Below are positions 23,261-31,563 of a stretch of DNA of 34,599 bases, one piece after another. How positions within the stretch are numbered: the stretch's first letter is position 1; each line of letters starts with the position of its first letter. This DNA is from Lachnospiraceae bacterium UBA5899 (GTDB taxonomy: Bacteria; Bacillota; Clostridia; Lachnospirales; Lachnospiraceae), in assembly GCA_002432425.1 (NCBI GenBank), contig DJEL01000031.1, positions 1 through 34,599 of the forward strand, read 5' to 3'. Both the position numbers and the translations under genes were made by a program. The notes under the pieces are model-generated. The model had not been told where the DNA came from, did no database searches, and saw only the letters and a program-made list of their open reading frames with translations.

Positions 23261-25310
23261 TTGCCGCCATGTCCGCCGCCATACGCTCCGGCACAGGCAC
23301 CACCTTTAATCTGGCAAAAAGCTCATTTTCCGCTTTTCTGTCCAAATCCGCCACTTTGATATAAAGGTTGGGGTCTGTTGTGGCAAAAATACAGGTTGCC
23401 GAAGGTCTTGCCACTTTGCCGTTTGTGTAGAAAATCTTCTTATCCTGTGTGGGCACGGGAACGCCGTTAAATAAAAGTTCCTCCACCGTCACCACGCAGG
23501 AAGTCATGGCGGGGTCAATTCGTAAAATCTGCACATTTCCGTCCACGGAAAGGGTCACTTCCACATCCTGTTCCCCTACATAGGCATCCTTTACAAAGTA
23601 AGAATTCTCTTCAAAAAAGCCCTTGCCGTCATCTTCATAGACCTGCACCCGGCTTATGCCCGCCATATCCTGCATGCGTTCAATCATTTTTCTGGGGTCA
23701 AGCACCCGGTTGCCGATTAAATCCCGCATCTGCGCCATGGATTTGTGCCGGCCGGTTACAAATTCCTGAAATTCCCTTTCCCGCTCCCGGAAATTCTCCG
23801 CTTCTTCCTCGGTAATTGCCAGTTTTTCCATTATTAAATCCAAATTTAATTTATTTCTTTTCTCATTTTCCAGAAGATAACAGTACACCGCCCGGAAAGC
23901 CAGCTCCTTCGGGTCCACTTCCTTGCCGAAGGTCCATTCGTAATCAATGATGGACCACTTGTCACCATCCACCATGATATTGCTGAAAATCATGTCAAAA
24001 TCCGCTGCCGGATAGGTGGGATTGTAGCCAGTTCTTTCCACGTATTCGCAGAACAGCTTATGAAAGCCCTCCAAATCGTCCTTCTCCAGACATTCGTCCA
24101 AAAGCTCGGAAAGCAGTCTGCCGGGCAGGAATTCAAAGCTGTCCCACACCTTTCCGTCCTCTTCCCTAAGCGTGCAGGTGTTCACGGAAATATTGCCGCC
24201 CTCATACCTTGCAAGCAGGGACCGGTAGGCATCCGCCATACCGCGGATATGCTCCTCCGCTTCTTTACATAACGGATGTTTTTCTACATGTGCCTTTCCC
24301 TCCGCATCCCGGCAGATATCCGTGCGGATACGGTACTCCGCTGCCCTGTCGTTGGAAAAGCGGGAATACTTCACATCGAAGCCGTCCCCGATAATCACCT
24401 CATAGGAATTGCTGAACACAGGAAACAGCTTGTCCTCCACAATGCCGTCAAACGCATTCTTTTCATCGAACAGAAGCATTCTGTCCCTGTCAAAATTACG
24501 CATGTTATTTGATAATTCTCCCTTGCCGGGCAGATATTCGTCCGAATACAGAGTGGTCATGAACTTATAATCCGGGTACGGGTAATAGAAATGATACTTC
24601 CCTACCCCACAGGATGCAAAAATCTTTTCCAGACCTTTTCTCGAAAAGGTGCGTACCCCGCCGCCCGCTTCGTAATTCTCAATTCCGGAAAAATAAGTGC
24701 CGAGATGATCTTCCTTGCAGCCGGCAAAATATTTCAGTCCGTATTTGTTTTCAATGGCAATGACAATCCTGCCTCCGGGTGCCAGGTGCTTCTTAATCAT
24801 ATTTAAGAAATCTTCAAAGGGCGTTTTGCTTCCCATATAGCTCTGTCCGTACTCAAACACGCCAATCAGAAAAATATAATCGAAATTATCCGGCAAATCC
24901 GGCTCAATGTCCTTGAAATTGCCCACATGGATGGTCACGTTTTCACACTCCGCATGGCGGTAGGCATTTATCATGCTCCGCTTTTTGGAAAGGTCCACGC
25001 AGGTCACTTCCCCCGCTTTCCGGGAAAGAGCGCCCGTAATGGCACCGCAGCCGCTTCCCACCTCCAGCACCTTTTCCGTGTGCTTCATGGGAATCCAGTC
25101 CACAATGTTTTCCCTGAGAGGGGATAAATGATACAGAATGGGCCAGCTTTTCTTTTCCTCGATAATCTGCTGGTACTCCACCTGTGCATAGTCCTTCACG
25201 ATGGAAAGAAGCTCGTCCTCCACCTTGCCGTCGCAGTATAAATCCTCACCGGGATAATGTGCTAAATCCAGTGTGATTTTTCCAATCTGTTCCGTTACGT
25301 TTTCTGCCAT
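23241..25310 (-). CDS. SAM methyltransferase - kinase-like fusion (WbdD-like chain-capping candidate)
   Basis: A 689-residue multidomain protein. Residues about 50-260 are a class I SAM-dependent methyltransferase, with motif I VLEVGSGCG (81-89), VDLS as the acidic motif II (Asp106) and APGGRIVIAIEN. Residues about 295-480 resemble the aminoglycoside-phosphotransferase/LPS-kinase fold: Asp439 with Asn444 five residues on (DMIFSN) matches the catalytic loop DxxxxN, and IIDYEW (Asp456) matches the metal-binding DFG/DWE position. A helical stretch (about 495-550) and a beta-rich C-terminus (about 555-665) follow. Methyltransferase plus kinase in one chain is the design of E. coli WbdD, which caps O9a polymannose and sets chain length. 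The start overlaps the Wzt stop codon as TAATG. The kinase assignment is motif-based; a non-catalytic pseudokinase is possible. Confidence 0.78.
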   Translation of the reverse strand: MAENVTEQIGKITLDLAHYPGEDLYCDGKVEDELLSIVKDYAQVEYQQIIEEKKSWPILYHLSPLRENIVDWIPMKHTEKVLEVGSGCGAITGALSRKAGEVTCVDLSKKRSMINAYRHAECENVTIHVGNFKDIEPDLPDNFDYIFLIGVFEYGQSYMGSKTPFEDFLNMIKKHLAPGGRIVIAIENKYGLKYFAGCKEDHLGTYFSGIENYEAGGGVRTFSRKGLEKIFASCGVGKYHFYYPYPDYKFMTTLYSDEYLPGKGELSNNMRNFDRDRMLLFDEKNAFDGIVEDKLFPVFSNSYEVIIGDGFDVKYSRFSNDRAAEYRIRTDICRDAEGKAHVEKHPLCKEAEEHIRGMADAYRSLLARYEGGNISVNTCTLREEDGKVWDSFEFLPGRLLSELLDECLEKDDLEGFHKLFCEYVERTGYNPTYPAADFDMIFSNIMVDGDKWSIIDYEWTFGKEVDPKELAFRAVYCYLLENEKRNKLNLDLIMEKLAITEEEAENFREREREFQEFVTGRHKSMAQMRDLIGNRVLDPRKMIERMQDMAGISRVQVYEDDGKGFFEENSYFVKDAYVGEQDVEVTLSVDGNVQILRIDPAMTSCVVTVEELLFNGVPVPTQDKKIFYTNGKVARPSATCIFATTDPNLYIKVADLDRKAENELFARLKVVPVPERMAADMAASVKKIF

Positions 25311-26596
25311 TACGCCTCCTGCCGGTAGGGTATCACCTTATCCTTTGCGGCATTCTTTACCTCTACCTTAGAATTCATATCATAAAAGCCCACCGTGTCC
25401 TTGTCGGAAACCACGGTTACATTCAAAACATCGTACAATCTGTGGTAAACCTGGAATTCGCTGCCCTCATAGCCCGTAACACCTAAGGAAAGCAGGTATT
25501 CCCCGCCCTGCAGGCTCATATTCTGCTGAAAAGTTACTTCCTTTACCCTGCCCGCTTCCACAGGCTCCAAAAATGCCTTTTCTATCATGCTGTTGGTGCC
25601 GGTAATTTCCGTGCCCTTGATATTCTTAAAAGAAAACGCAAAAATCGGGGCAACAATCCTATCGTGGAACGCCACCTTTACATGAATGGTGAACTCCGTG
25701 CCCTTAATAATGGCGGTGGTCTTCACGCCCTTATCGTCGGTAATGTAAAATTCCGTCATTTCCGCCTGCTTGGTACCGTATTCCAGAAGCTCGGGATTTA
25801 ACACGTTTTCGGGAATATGGATATCCATATCTTCCTTGTCGTGGATTTCATACTGACCCACCAGCACCCGCTTGAAGGCGTCAATCATTTCCTTGGGGCT
25901 GCCTTCACCTAAAAGATTACCCTGATTTAAGAGGTATACCCGGTCGCAGTATTTGCTGATACTGCTTAAATCGTGGCTGACAAATACAATGGTCTTACCC
26001 ATTTTCTTAAATTCTTCAAATTTGTGGTAGCATTTTGCCTGAAAGAAAACGTCGCCGACGGAAAGTGCCTCATCCACAATAAGGATTTCCGGCTCGATAT
26101 TGATTGCAACCGCAAAAGCCAGGCGCACGAACATACCGCTGGAATAGGTCTTTACCGGCTGGTACACATAGTCGCCTATGTCCGCAAATTTCAAAATTTC
26201 CGGCAGCTTGGCATCGATTTCCTTCTGGGAAAAGCCCATCATGGTGCCGTTTAAGTACACATTTTCAATGCCGTTGTATTCCATGTTAAAGCCCGCACCC
26301 AGCTCAAGCAGCGCCGAAATTCTGCCGTTTACGTTTACTTCCCCCGAAGTAGGGCTTAAGACACCGGTAATAATCTTTAAGATAGTGGATTTACCTGAGC
26401 CGTTGGTACCGATAATACCCACGGTTTCCCCCTGAAAAATCTCAAGGGACACACCGTTTAAGGCATAATGCTCCTTTGCCTTCTTCCGGGTCAGTCCAAA
26501 GGCTTCCTTGAACCGGTCCGAGGGCTTGTCATAGAGTTTATATACTTTTTTAAGGTCTTTGACCGTAATTGCAGGCTTTCTTTCCTGATTATCCAT
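25310..26596 (-). CDS. wzt: Polysaccharide ABC exporter ATPase with C-terminal carbohydrate-binding-type domain
   Basis: A 428-residue ATPase from ATG 26596 (AAAGG 8 nt upstream); ATG 26620, overlapping the permease stop as TAATG, is an alternative. Residues about 10-245 are the nucleotide-binding domain: Walker A GTNGSGKST (63-71), signature YSSGM (151-155), Walker B ILIVDEALSVGD with Glu176, and the H-loop His208 (VSHD). The last 180 residues (from about 250) are a beta-rich extension in the position of the Wzt C-terminal domain, which in E. coli O8/O9a binds the capped end of the glycan before export. ATPases for teichoic-acid or uncapped chains lack this specific domain. It is coupled to the methyltransferase-kinase gene downstream and the Wzm gene upstream. 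The fold of the extension is inferred. Confidence 0.9.
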   Translation of the reverse strand: MDNQERKPAITVKDLKKVYKLYDKPSDRFKEAFGLTRKKAKEHYALNGVSLEIFQGETVGIIGTNGSGKSTILKIITGVLSPTSGEVNVNGRISALLELGAGFNMEYNGIENVYLNGTMMGFSQKEIDAKLPEILKFADIGDYVYQPVKTYSSGMFVRLAFAVAINIEPEILIVDEALSVGDVFFQAKCYHKFEEFKKMGKTIVFVSHDLSSISKYCDRVYLLNQGNLLGEGSPKEMIDAFKRVLVGQYEIHDKEDMDIHIPENVLNPELLEYGTKQAEMTEFYITDDKGVKTTAIIKGTEFTIHVKVAFHDRIVAPIFAFSFKNIKGTEITGTNSMIEKAFLEPVEAGRVKEVTFQQNMSLQGGEYLLSLGVTGYEGSEFQVYHRLYDVLNVTVVSDKDTVGFYDMNSKVEVKNAAKDKVIPYRQEA

Positions 26597-26619
26597 TGCT
26601 CTTACCTTTCCGCTCTTCA

Positions 26620-27612
26620 TTACAGCACATCCGCGAAATGCACTTTCAGCTTCTTAAATACCACGGCACCGATACCGAATACCACGACCGTAAAAATCCA
26701 GAAATACATGGTAGAAAAGAAGTCCTCAAAAAACCAGGAATGACCGTAAATGGCATCCCGGTATCCGTTTACAATATAAACCATGGGATTCAATTTTAAG
26801 ATTTTCGCCCAGGTAGGACTGATGGCATCGAAGTTCCACATAATGGGAGTCGCCCACATGCCGATTTGCAGCATAATGCTGATAATCTGGGAAATATCGC
26901 GCATAAATACCACTAAGGAGCAAGTGGTGTAGCTTAATGCCAGTACCAGAACAAAGGTGCAGAAGCTGTAATAAAAAATCTGCAGGGTATACAAAGTGGG
27001 GGTATAACCGTAAAAAGCGGCAATCAGAAGCAGAATGCATACAAAAAACACATGCACAAAAGTAGCGCCGATGACCTTGATAATCGGCAGAATACTAATC
27101 TTGAACACCACTTTTTTGACTAAATAATTGTACTCCAAAAGCGCCATGGTGCCGTTTGTCCAGGCTTCGTTAAAATAAAACCACGGAACCAGACCGGCAG
27201 TTAAAAAGAGCACAAACGGAATGTCGCTGCCGCCCCGCATTGCCATACCGGCGCTGCCCATAATCACATCAAACACCAGCCAGTACATGACAACCGTAAT
27301 CACCGGCTGCACCATTGCCCATACCGCACCGAGATAGGAGCCCGCATACCGCTTTTTAAAGTCGTTCTTTGCCAGTTTCCAGATTAAATGCCGGTTCTGG
27401 TACAGCTCCACCGGCAGACCGGTCACTTTATCGTAGAGTGCCGTAAACAATACGCAGGAAACTAAAATTACCACAACGGAAATAATCTTTTTGAGATTTT
27501 CCTCCGCTGCCCGGGCATTCGGATTTTTATGGAACACAATCAGGCATGCCATAATAAGCGCCGCTATATAAAAGAGCAGAATGCCCGTCTTTTTTGAAAT
27601 CTTTTTCTTCAT
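26620..27612 (-). CDS. wzm: Polysaccharide ABC exporter permease (Wzm family)
   Basis: A 330-residue ABC-2 type permease that would flip the lipid-linked polysaccharide across the membrane. The conserved core starts at about residue 76 (LIWKLAKNDFKKRYAGSYLG, a typical amphipathic interface motif) and is followed by six hydrophobic segments to the C-terminus (FGIGAVVFKKLKVHFADVL). Ahead of the core are two extra hydrophobic helices (about 10-27 and 43-60), which make it longer than the usual 260-280 residues. No strong ribosome binding site is seen (AAAGG 14 nt upstream), so coupling to the rfbC stop 9 nt upstream may matter. With Wzt this forms the exporter; no Wzx or Wzy was found in the window. 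Confidence 0.9.
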   Translation of the reverse strand: MKKKISKKTGILLFYIAALIMACLIVFHKNPNARAAEENLKKIISVVVILVSCVLFTALYDKVTGLPVELYQNRHLIWKLAKNDFKKRYAGSYLGAVWAMVQPVITVVMYWLVFDVIMGSAGMAMRGGSDIPFVLFLTAGLVPWFYFNEAWTNGTMALLEYNYLVKKVVFKISILPIIKVIGATFVHVFFVCILLLIAAFYGYTPTLYTLQIFYYSFCTFVLVLALSYTTCSLVVFMRDISQIISIMLQIGMWATPIMWNFDAISPTWAKILKLNPMVYIVNGYRDAIYGHSWFFEDFFSTMYFWIFTVVVFGIGAVVFKKLKVHFADVL

Positions 27613-27621
27613 AGTAAGTGC

Positions 27622-28188
27622 TTATGCCTTTCCCAGTTCTTTTGCATATTCCCGGAAGCTTCCCCATTTGGTGTCCTTTTCGGATAAAATAAGCTCCATG
27701 CCCTCCGGAATCGGCCACTCTACCTTGATATCCGGGTCCTTGTAGGAAATACCGCCCTCATCGCCGGGATGATAAAAGTCCGTACACTTATAGCAGAACT
27801 CCGCATAATCGGAAAGCACCAGAAAACCGTGTGCAAAATTCTTCGGAATGAAAAACTGCTTTTTGTTTTCTTCGGAAAGAAGCACGCCGTACCATTTGCC
27901 GAAGGTTTCCGACTCCGGACGCATATCCACTGCCACGTCAAAAACTTCTCCGCGGATAACCCGGACTAACTTGTCCTGCGGGAACTGCTTCTGAAAATGC
28001 AAACCGCGCAACACACCCTTCTTGGATGCGGACTGGTTGTCCTGCACAAAATTAAGGTCAATACCGGCTGCCTTGTAATCGTTGTAATTGTAGGTTTCCA
28101 TAAAGTAGCCTCTGTTATCCCCGAATACCTGCGGGGTCAGAATTTTTAAGCCCTCGATTTCGCATGTTTCCACTGTAATCTTTCCCAT
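27622..28188 (-). CDS. rfbC: dTDP-4-dehydrorhamnose 3,5-epimerase
   Basis: A 188-residue RmlC-type cupin epimerase acting on dTDP-4-keto-6-deoxyglucose, the third step to dTDP-L-rhamnose. The catalytic His64 lies in RGLHFQ, and the family segments QDNQSASKKGVLRG, VFDVAVDMRP, FIPKNFAHGFLVLSD and FCYKCTDFYHPGDEGG (the Tyr serves as acid) are present. I start at ATG 28188 because AAGG is 7 nt upstream; the ATG at 28221 would add 11 non-conserved residues overlapping the muramidase gene. It lies between a GH25 gene and wzm, in the same direction. Confidence 0.96.
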   Translation of the reverse strand: MGKITVETCEIEGLKILTPQVFGDNRGYFMETYNYNDYKAAGIDLNFVQDNQSASKKGVLRGLHFQKQFPQDKLVRVIRGEVFDVAVDMRPESETFGKWYGVLLSEENKKQFFIPKNFAHGFLVLSDYAEFCYKCTDFYHPGDEGGISYKDPDIKVEWPIPEGMELILSEKDTKWGSFREYAKELGKA

Positions 28189-28217
28189 ATTAAAACCTTG
28201 CCTTTCCTGTCTATCCA

Positions 28218-29474
28218 TCATTTCCTGTAACTTACATTCAAATCCACATTGCCGTTAATGCCGTTGATTTTACCTTTAGAGGTATACTGCCACATCTGGT
28301 AATAACCCTGATACAGGGGCACACTCCGGTATTCAGCAAGCCAGATGGCGTAGGACTCCAGCGTATTTGCCGTAAGTTTATTGTTATACCAGTTGCGACT
28401 GGCATACACGCCCGCCTCCAGACCGGCATTTTTTACGGTGGTGCAGAACGCCTCGCAGACAGCGGTTCGTTCTTCCACATTTAAGGAATCCGCCCTGCCG
28501 TTTCCGCCTGCACCTTCCGTATCGATGAACACGGGGTACTGCAGTTCGTAGTCACGCACCAGACTGACGACCATACTTGCCTCTTCGACGGCTTCCACTT
28601 CGTTTACCGCCTGGGTAAAGAAATATACGCCCACCTTGATGCCCGCTGCCTGGGCGCCTTTGATATTCTGTTCAAAATAAGGGTCCTCCACCAGACTGCC
28701 GGTAACGGAACCGCGGTAGCCGCAGCGGATAATGGCAAAATCCACACCCTCGTTCTTCACCTTGTCCCAGTCGATTTCCTTCTGCCACTTGGAAACGTCA
28801 ATTCCCAGCACACCGGTCTTGGAGACTCCGGATGCCTGCCGGATTTCGGTATCGTCCCCATCGGTATTGGCTTCGGCACTGTCTTCCGCTTCCGCATCAA
28901 TTTCCGCTTCGGTTTTGATAAGCAGGGAAATGTCATCTATCACCACATACTCCACCTTGTCCTTTACCCGGACATCCGTGGCGCTTAGGGGCGTACGGTA
29001 GCCGCTTATGGGCTTTAACGCCACCTCATACTCCCCGGCGGGAAGGTCCCCGATGTAAATCACACCGTCTTTATCCAGATCCTTGTATTCGTCCTTGCCG
29101 TTTAAGGTGATATAAAAGCTTTCTCCCTCCACCGGTTTGTTGTCCCTGTCCACAATCTGCACGCGCAAATCCTTTTCCACAGACGTCACAATCAGGGAAA
29201 GCCGGTTCGTTTCATCATATAAACGGTCGGTATCCTTCGTGTCCCGGTCAAAGAAATATTCATCCTGCAAAAAAGCGGACAGATTGCTTTTATCCCCTAC
29301 CTGCTGTCCGGCACCGGTATCCTGCTCCGTCTGTGTTCCCACATTCGTCACTGCGCCGCCGGCATCCGCCGTCCCCTTCCTTTTGGGAAAGTTGGTAAAC
29401 AGAACCAGTAACAGCAACAGCAGACACATGCACGCTGAAACACAGACCGCCGTTCGTTTCCATTTAGAGTCCAT
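28218..29474 (-). CDS. Membrane-anchored GH25 muramidase with prealbumin-like domain
   Basis: A 418-residue protein starting at ATG 29474 (AGAGG 6 nt upstream; the in-frame TTG at 29480 is less likely). One membrane helix (about 8-28) is followed by a Gly/Thr/Gln-rich linker, a beta domain (about 93-188: KDLRVQIVDRDNKPVEGE, then DLPAGEYEVALKP), an acidic linker, and a GH25 domain (222-418). The GH25 family cleaves the MurNAc-GlcNAc bond of peptidoglycan. Expected acidic residues are Asp226 (GIDVSKWQ), Asp318 and Glu320 (FIDTEG). The protein faces the cell exterior, tethered to the membrane. It overlaps the end of rfbA, so it is part of the dTDP-sugar operon. It is paralogous to the large GH25 protein at the right edge. 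Role in making wall sites for polysaccharide attachment is inference. Confidence 0.9.
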   Translation of the reverse strand: MDSKWKRTAVCVSACMCLLLLLLVLFTNFPKRKGTADAGGAVTNVGTQTEQDTGAGQQVGDKSNLSAFLQDEYFFDRDTKDTDRLYDETNRLSLIVTSVEKDLRVQIVDRDNKPVEGESFYITLNGKDEYKDLDKDGVIYIGDLPAGEYEVALKPISGYRTPLSATDVRVKDKVEYVVIDDISLLIKTEAEIDAEAEDSAEANTDGDDTEIRQASGVSKTGVLGIDVSKWQKEIDWDKVKNEGVDFAIIRCGYRGSVTGSLVEDPYFEQNIKGAQAAGIKVGVYFFTQAVNEVEAVEEASMVVSLVRDYELQYPVFIDTEGAGGNGRADSLNVEERTAVCEAFCTTVKNAGLEAGVYASRNWYNNKLTANTLESYAIWLAEYRSVPLYQGYYQMWQYTSKGKINGINGNVDLNVSYRK

Positions 29475-30333
29475 TTGCAACCTCTGTTAAATATTTACCG
29501 TAATTCGTCTTCATAAGCGGCTCCGCTAAAGTCAAAAGCTGCTCTCTTGTAATAAATCCGCGCTTGTAGGCGATTTCCTCGATACAGGAAATGTAAAGTC
29601 CCTGCCGTTTCTGGAAAGCCGCCACGAAATCCGCCGCATCCAGCAGGGCATCGTGATTGCCGGTATCCAGCCATGCAAAGCCCCTTCCCAGTGTTTCCAC
29701 ACGCAGAGTTCCCCTCTGCAGATACTCATTGTTGATGCTGGTAATTTCAATTTCACCTCTTGCAGAGGGTTTTACGTTTTTCGCAATTTCCACTACATCA
29801 TTGTCATAGAAGTAAAGTCCCGGCACCGCGTAATTGCTCTTGGGATGCTCCGGCTTTTCTTCGATGGAAAGGGCCTTGCCGTTTTCATCAAATTCCACTA
29901 CGCCGTACTCTCTCGGGTCTCTTACATAATAGCCGAAAATCGTCGCGCCCTTTTCCCGGGATGCCACTTCTTTAAGTACTTTGGAAAAACTCTGTCCGTA
30001 GAAAATATTGTCGCCCAAAATCAGCGCTACTCTGTCATTGCCAATGAAATCCGCGCCGATGATAAAGGCATCCGCCAGTCCTCTGGGCCTGTCCTGAACC
30101 GCATAGGAAAGCTGCATGCCGAGCTGGCTGCCGTCGCCTAACAGCTCCTCAAATACCGGTAAATCCCTGGGTGTGGAAATAATCAGAATTTCCTTAATCC
30201 CTGCCAGCATCAGGATGGACAACGGATAATAAATCATGGGTTTATCGTAAACAGGCATAATCTGTTTGGAAATGGCTTTGGTAAGCGGGTACAGTCTGGT
30301 ACCGGATCCTCCGGCTAAAATAATTCCTTTCAT
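29464..30333 (-). CDS. rfbA: Glucose-1-phosphate thymidylyltransferase
   Basis: A 289-residue RmlA that makes dTDP-glucose from dTTP and glucose-1-phosphate. It is full length, with the nucleotide-binding GGSGTRLYPLT (8-18), KPMIYYPLS, QDRPRGLADAFIIG, LGDNIFYG and EEKPEHPKSNYAVPGLYFYD motifs in the usual order. A strong AAAGGAG lies 8 nt before the ATG. It overlaps the GH25 gene by 11 nt. A terminator after rfbB and a weak promoter just before rfbA suggest it opens a transcript that runs through rfbC, wzm and wzt. Confidence 0.97.
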   Translation of the reverse strand: MKGIILAGGSGTRLYPLTKAISKQIMPVYDKPMIYYPLSILMLAGIKEILIISTPRDLPVFEELLGDGSQLGMQLSYAVQDRPRGLADAFIIGADFIGNDRVALILGDNIFYGQSFSKVLKEVASREKGATIFGYYVRDPREYGVVEFDENGKALSIEEKPEHPKSNYAVPGLYFYDNDVVEIAKNVKPSARGEIEITSINNEYLQRGTLRVETLGRGFAWLDTGNHDALLDAADFVAAFQKRQGLYISCIEEIAYKRGFITREQLLTLAEPLMKTNYGKYLTEVANGL

Positions 30334-30363
30334 GGAATGTCTCCTTTCAGGTCAGTTAGATTT

Positions 30364-30392
30364 ATTTTATCACAGAATATGGAAAATGGGAA
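30364..30392 (-). promoter_or_regulatory. Weak candidate promoter for the rfbA operon
   Basis: On the minus strand TTCCCA (30392-30387), a 17-nt spacer and TAAAAT (30369-30364). The -10 is good, the -35 poor and inside the terminator stem. No better promoter is visible in the gap. Confidence 0.3.
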
Positions 30393-30410
30393 CAGCGAAA
30401 GCCGTTCCCA
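30383..30410 (-). terminator. Intrinsic terminator after rfbB
   Basis: On the minus strand a 10-bp stem with one G-U pair (30410-30401 with 30396-30387) and a 4-nt TTTC loop runs into TTTT, 20 nt past the rfbB stop codon. It separates rfbB from rfbA. Confidence 0.75.
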
Positions 30411-30429
30411 AGTAATCGTGTTTCACGGA

Positions 30430-31506
30430 TTATTCGTACATTTCACTGTAATACTTCTGATAATCCCCGCTGGTCACATTTTTCATCCAGTCCTCATGTT
30501 CAAAATACCAGGCAATGGTCTTTTTGATTCCGTCCTTAAACATGGTTTCGGGATACCAGCCGATTTCTGCCTTAATCTTATCGGGTGCAATGGCATAACG
30601 TCTGTCATGTCCCTTTCTGTCCTCCACGTAGGTAATCAGGCTTTCGTTAATCCATGCCTTTCTTTCGTCTCCGTCCGGCAGCATTTCCTGCAGGGTATCC
30701 AGAATGATATGAATAATCTCGATGTTCTGTTTTTCGTTGTGTCCGCCGATGTTGTAGGTTTCAAACAGTCTGCCCTGTTCCTGCACCATATCAATCGCCT
30801 TGGCGTGGTCTTCCACATAGAGCCAGTCGCGCACATTTTTACCGTCGCCGTATACCGGAAGCTTCTTGCCATGCAGTGCATTGTTGATAATAAGCGGAAT
30901 CAGCTTTTCCGGGAACTGGTAAGGTCCGTAGTTGTTGGAGCAGTTCGTAATGTTGGCAGGAAAATGATAGGTGTCCATATATGCCTTTACCAGCATATCG
31001 GAGCCTGCCTTGCTTGCTGAATAAGGGCTGTGGGGAGCATAAGGAGTGGTTTCATAGAAGAACTCATCGTCTTTTTCCAGGGAACCGTAAACCTCATCTG
31101 TGGAAACATGCAGGAATTTCTTGCCTTCCCTGAAGCTGCCGTTCGGAAGCTCCCATGCTTCCTTGGCGCAGTTTAACATAACAGCCGTACCGTATACATT
31201 GGTCTGAACAAATACTTCCGGGTTGCGGATGCTTCTGTCAACATGGCTTTCCGCTGCGAAATGCACCACTCTGTCGATGTCGTTTTCCCTGAATACCTTG
31301 CGGATGGCTTCCTTGTCGCAGATATTGGCTTTCACAAAAGTGTAATTGTCCCTTTTCTCCACGTCCTTTAAGTTTTCCAGGTTGCCTGCATAGGTGAGTG
31401 CGTCCACATTGATGATGCGGATTTCATCCCCGTATTTTTTGAACATGTAATGAATGTAGTTGGAACCGATAAAGCCGGCTCCTCCTGTTACCAGATAAGT
31501 TCTCAT
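30430..31506 (-). CDS. rfbB: dTDP-glucose 4,6-dehydratase
   Basis: A 358-residue short-chain dehydrogenase/reductase-type RmlB that converts dTDP-glucose to dTDP-4-keto-6-deoxyglucose. The NAD-binding loop is GGAGFIG (8-14). Asp137 and Glu138 (STDEVYG) and the YSASK motif with Tyr162 and Lys166 form the catalytic site; NCSNNYGPYQFPEKLIPL and GDGKNVRDWLYVEDHA are further RmlB signatures. AAAGGAG lies 7 nt before the ATG. It is followed by its own terminator, so it may be transcribed with the large GH25 gene upstream, 57 nt away. Confidence 0.97.
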   Translation of the reverse strand: MRTYLVTGGAGFIGSNYIHYMFKKYGDEIRIINVDALTYAGNLENLKDVEKRDNYTFVKANICDKEAIRKVFRENDIDRVVHFAAESHVDRSIRNPEVFVQTNVYGTAVMLNCAKEAWELPNGSFREGKKFLHVSTDEVYGSLEKDDEFFYETTPYAPHSPYSASKAGSDMLVKAYMDTYHFPANITNCSNNYGPYQFPEKLIPLIINNALHGKKLPVYGDGKNVRDWLYVEDHAKAIDMVQEQGRLFETYNIGGHNEKQNIEIIHIILDTLQEMLPDGDERKAWINESLITYVEDRKGHDRRYAIAPDKIKAEIGWYPETMFKDGIKKTIAWYFEHEDWMKNVTSGDYQKYYSEMYE

Positions 31507-31563
31507 GCTTATCTCCTTTCTGTCCCTTATATAATTGCTTTCTTAACTTGCATGGTATCCGGT

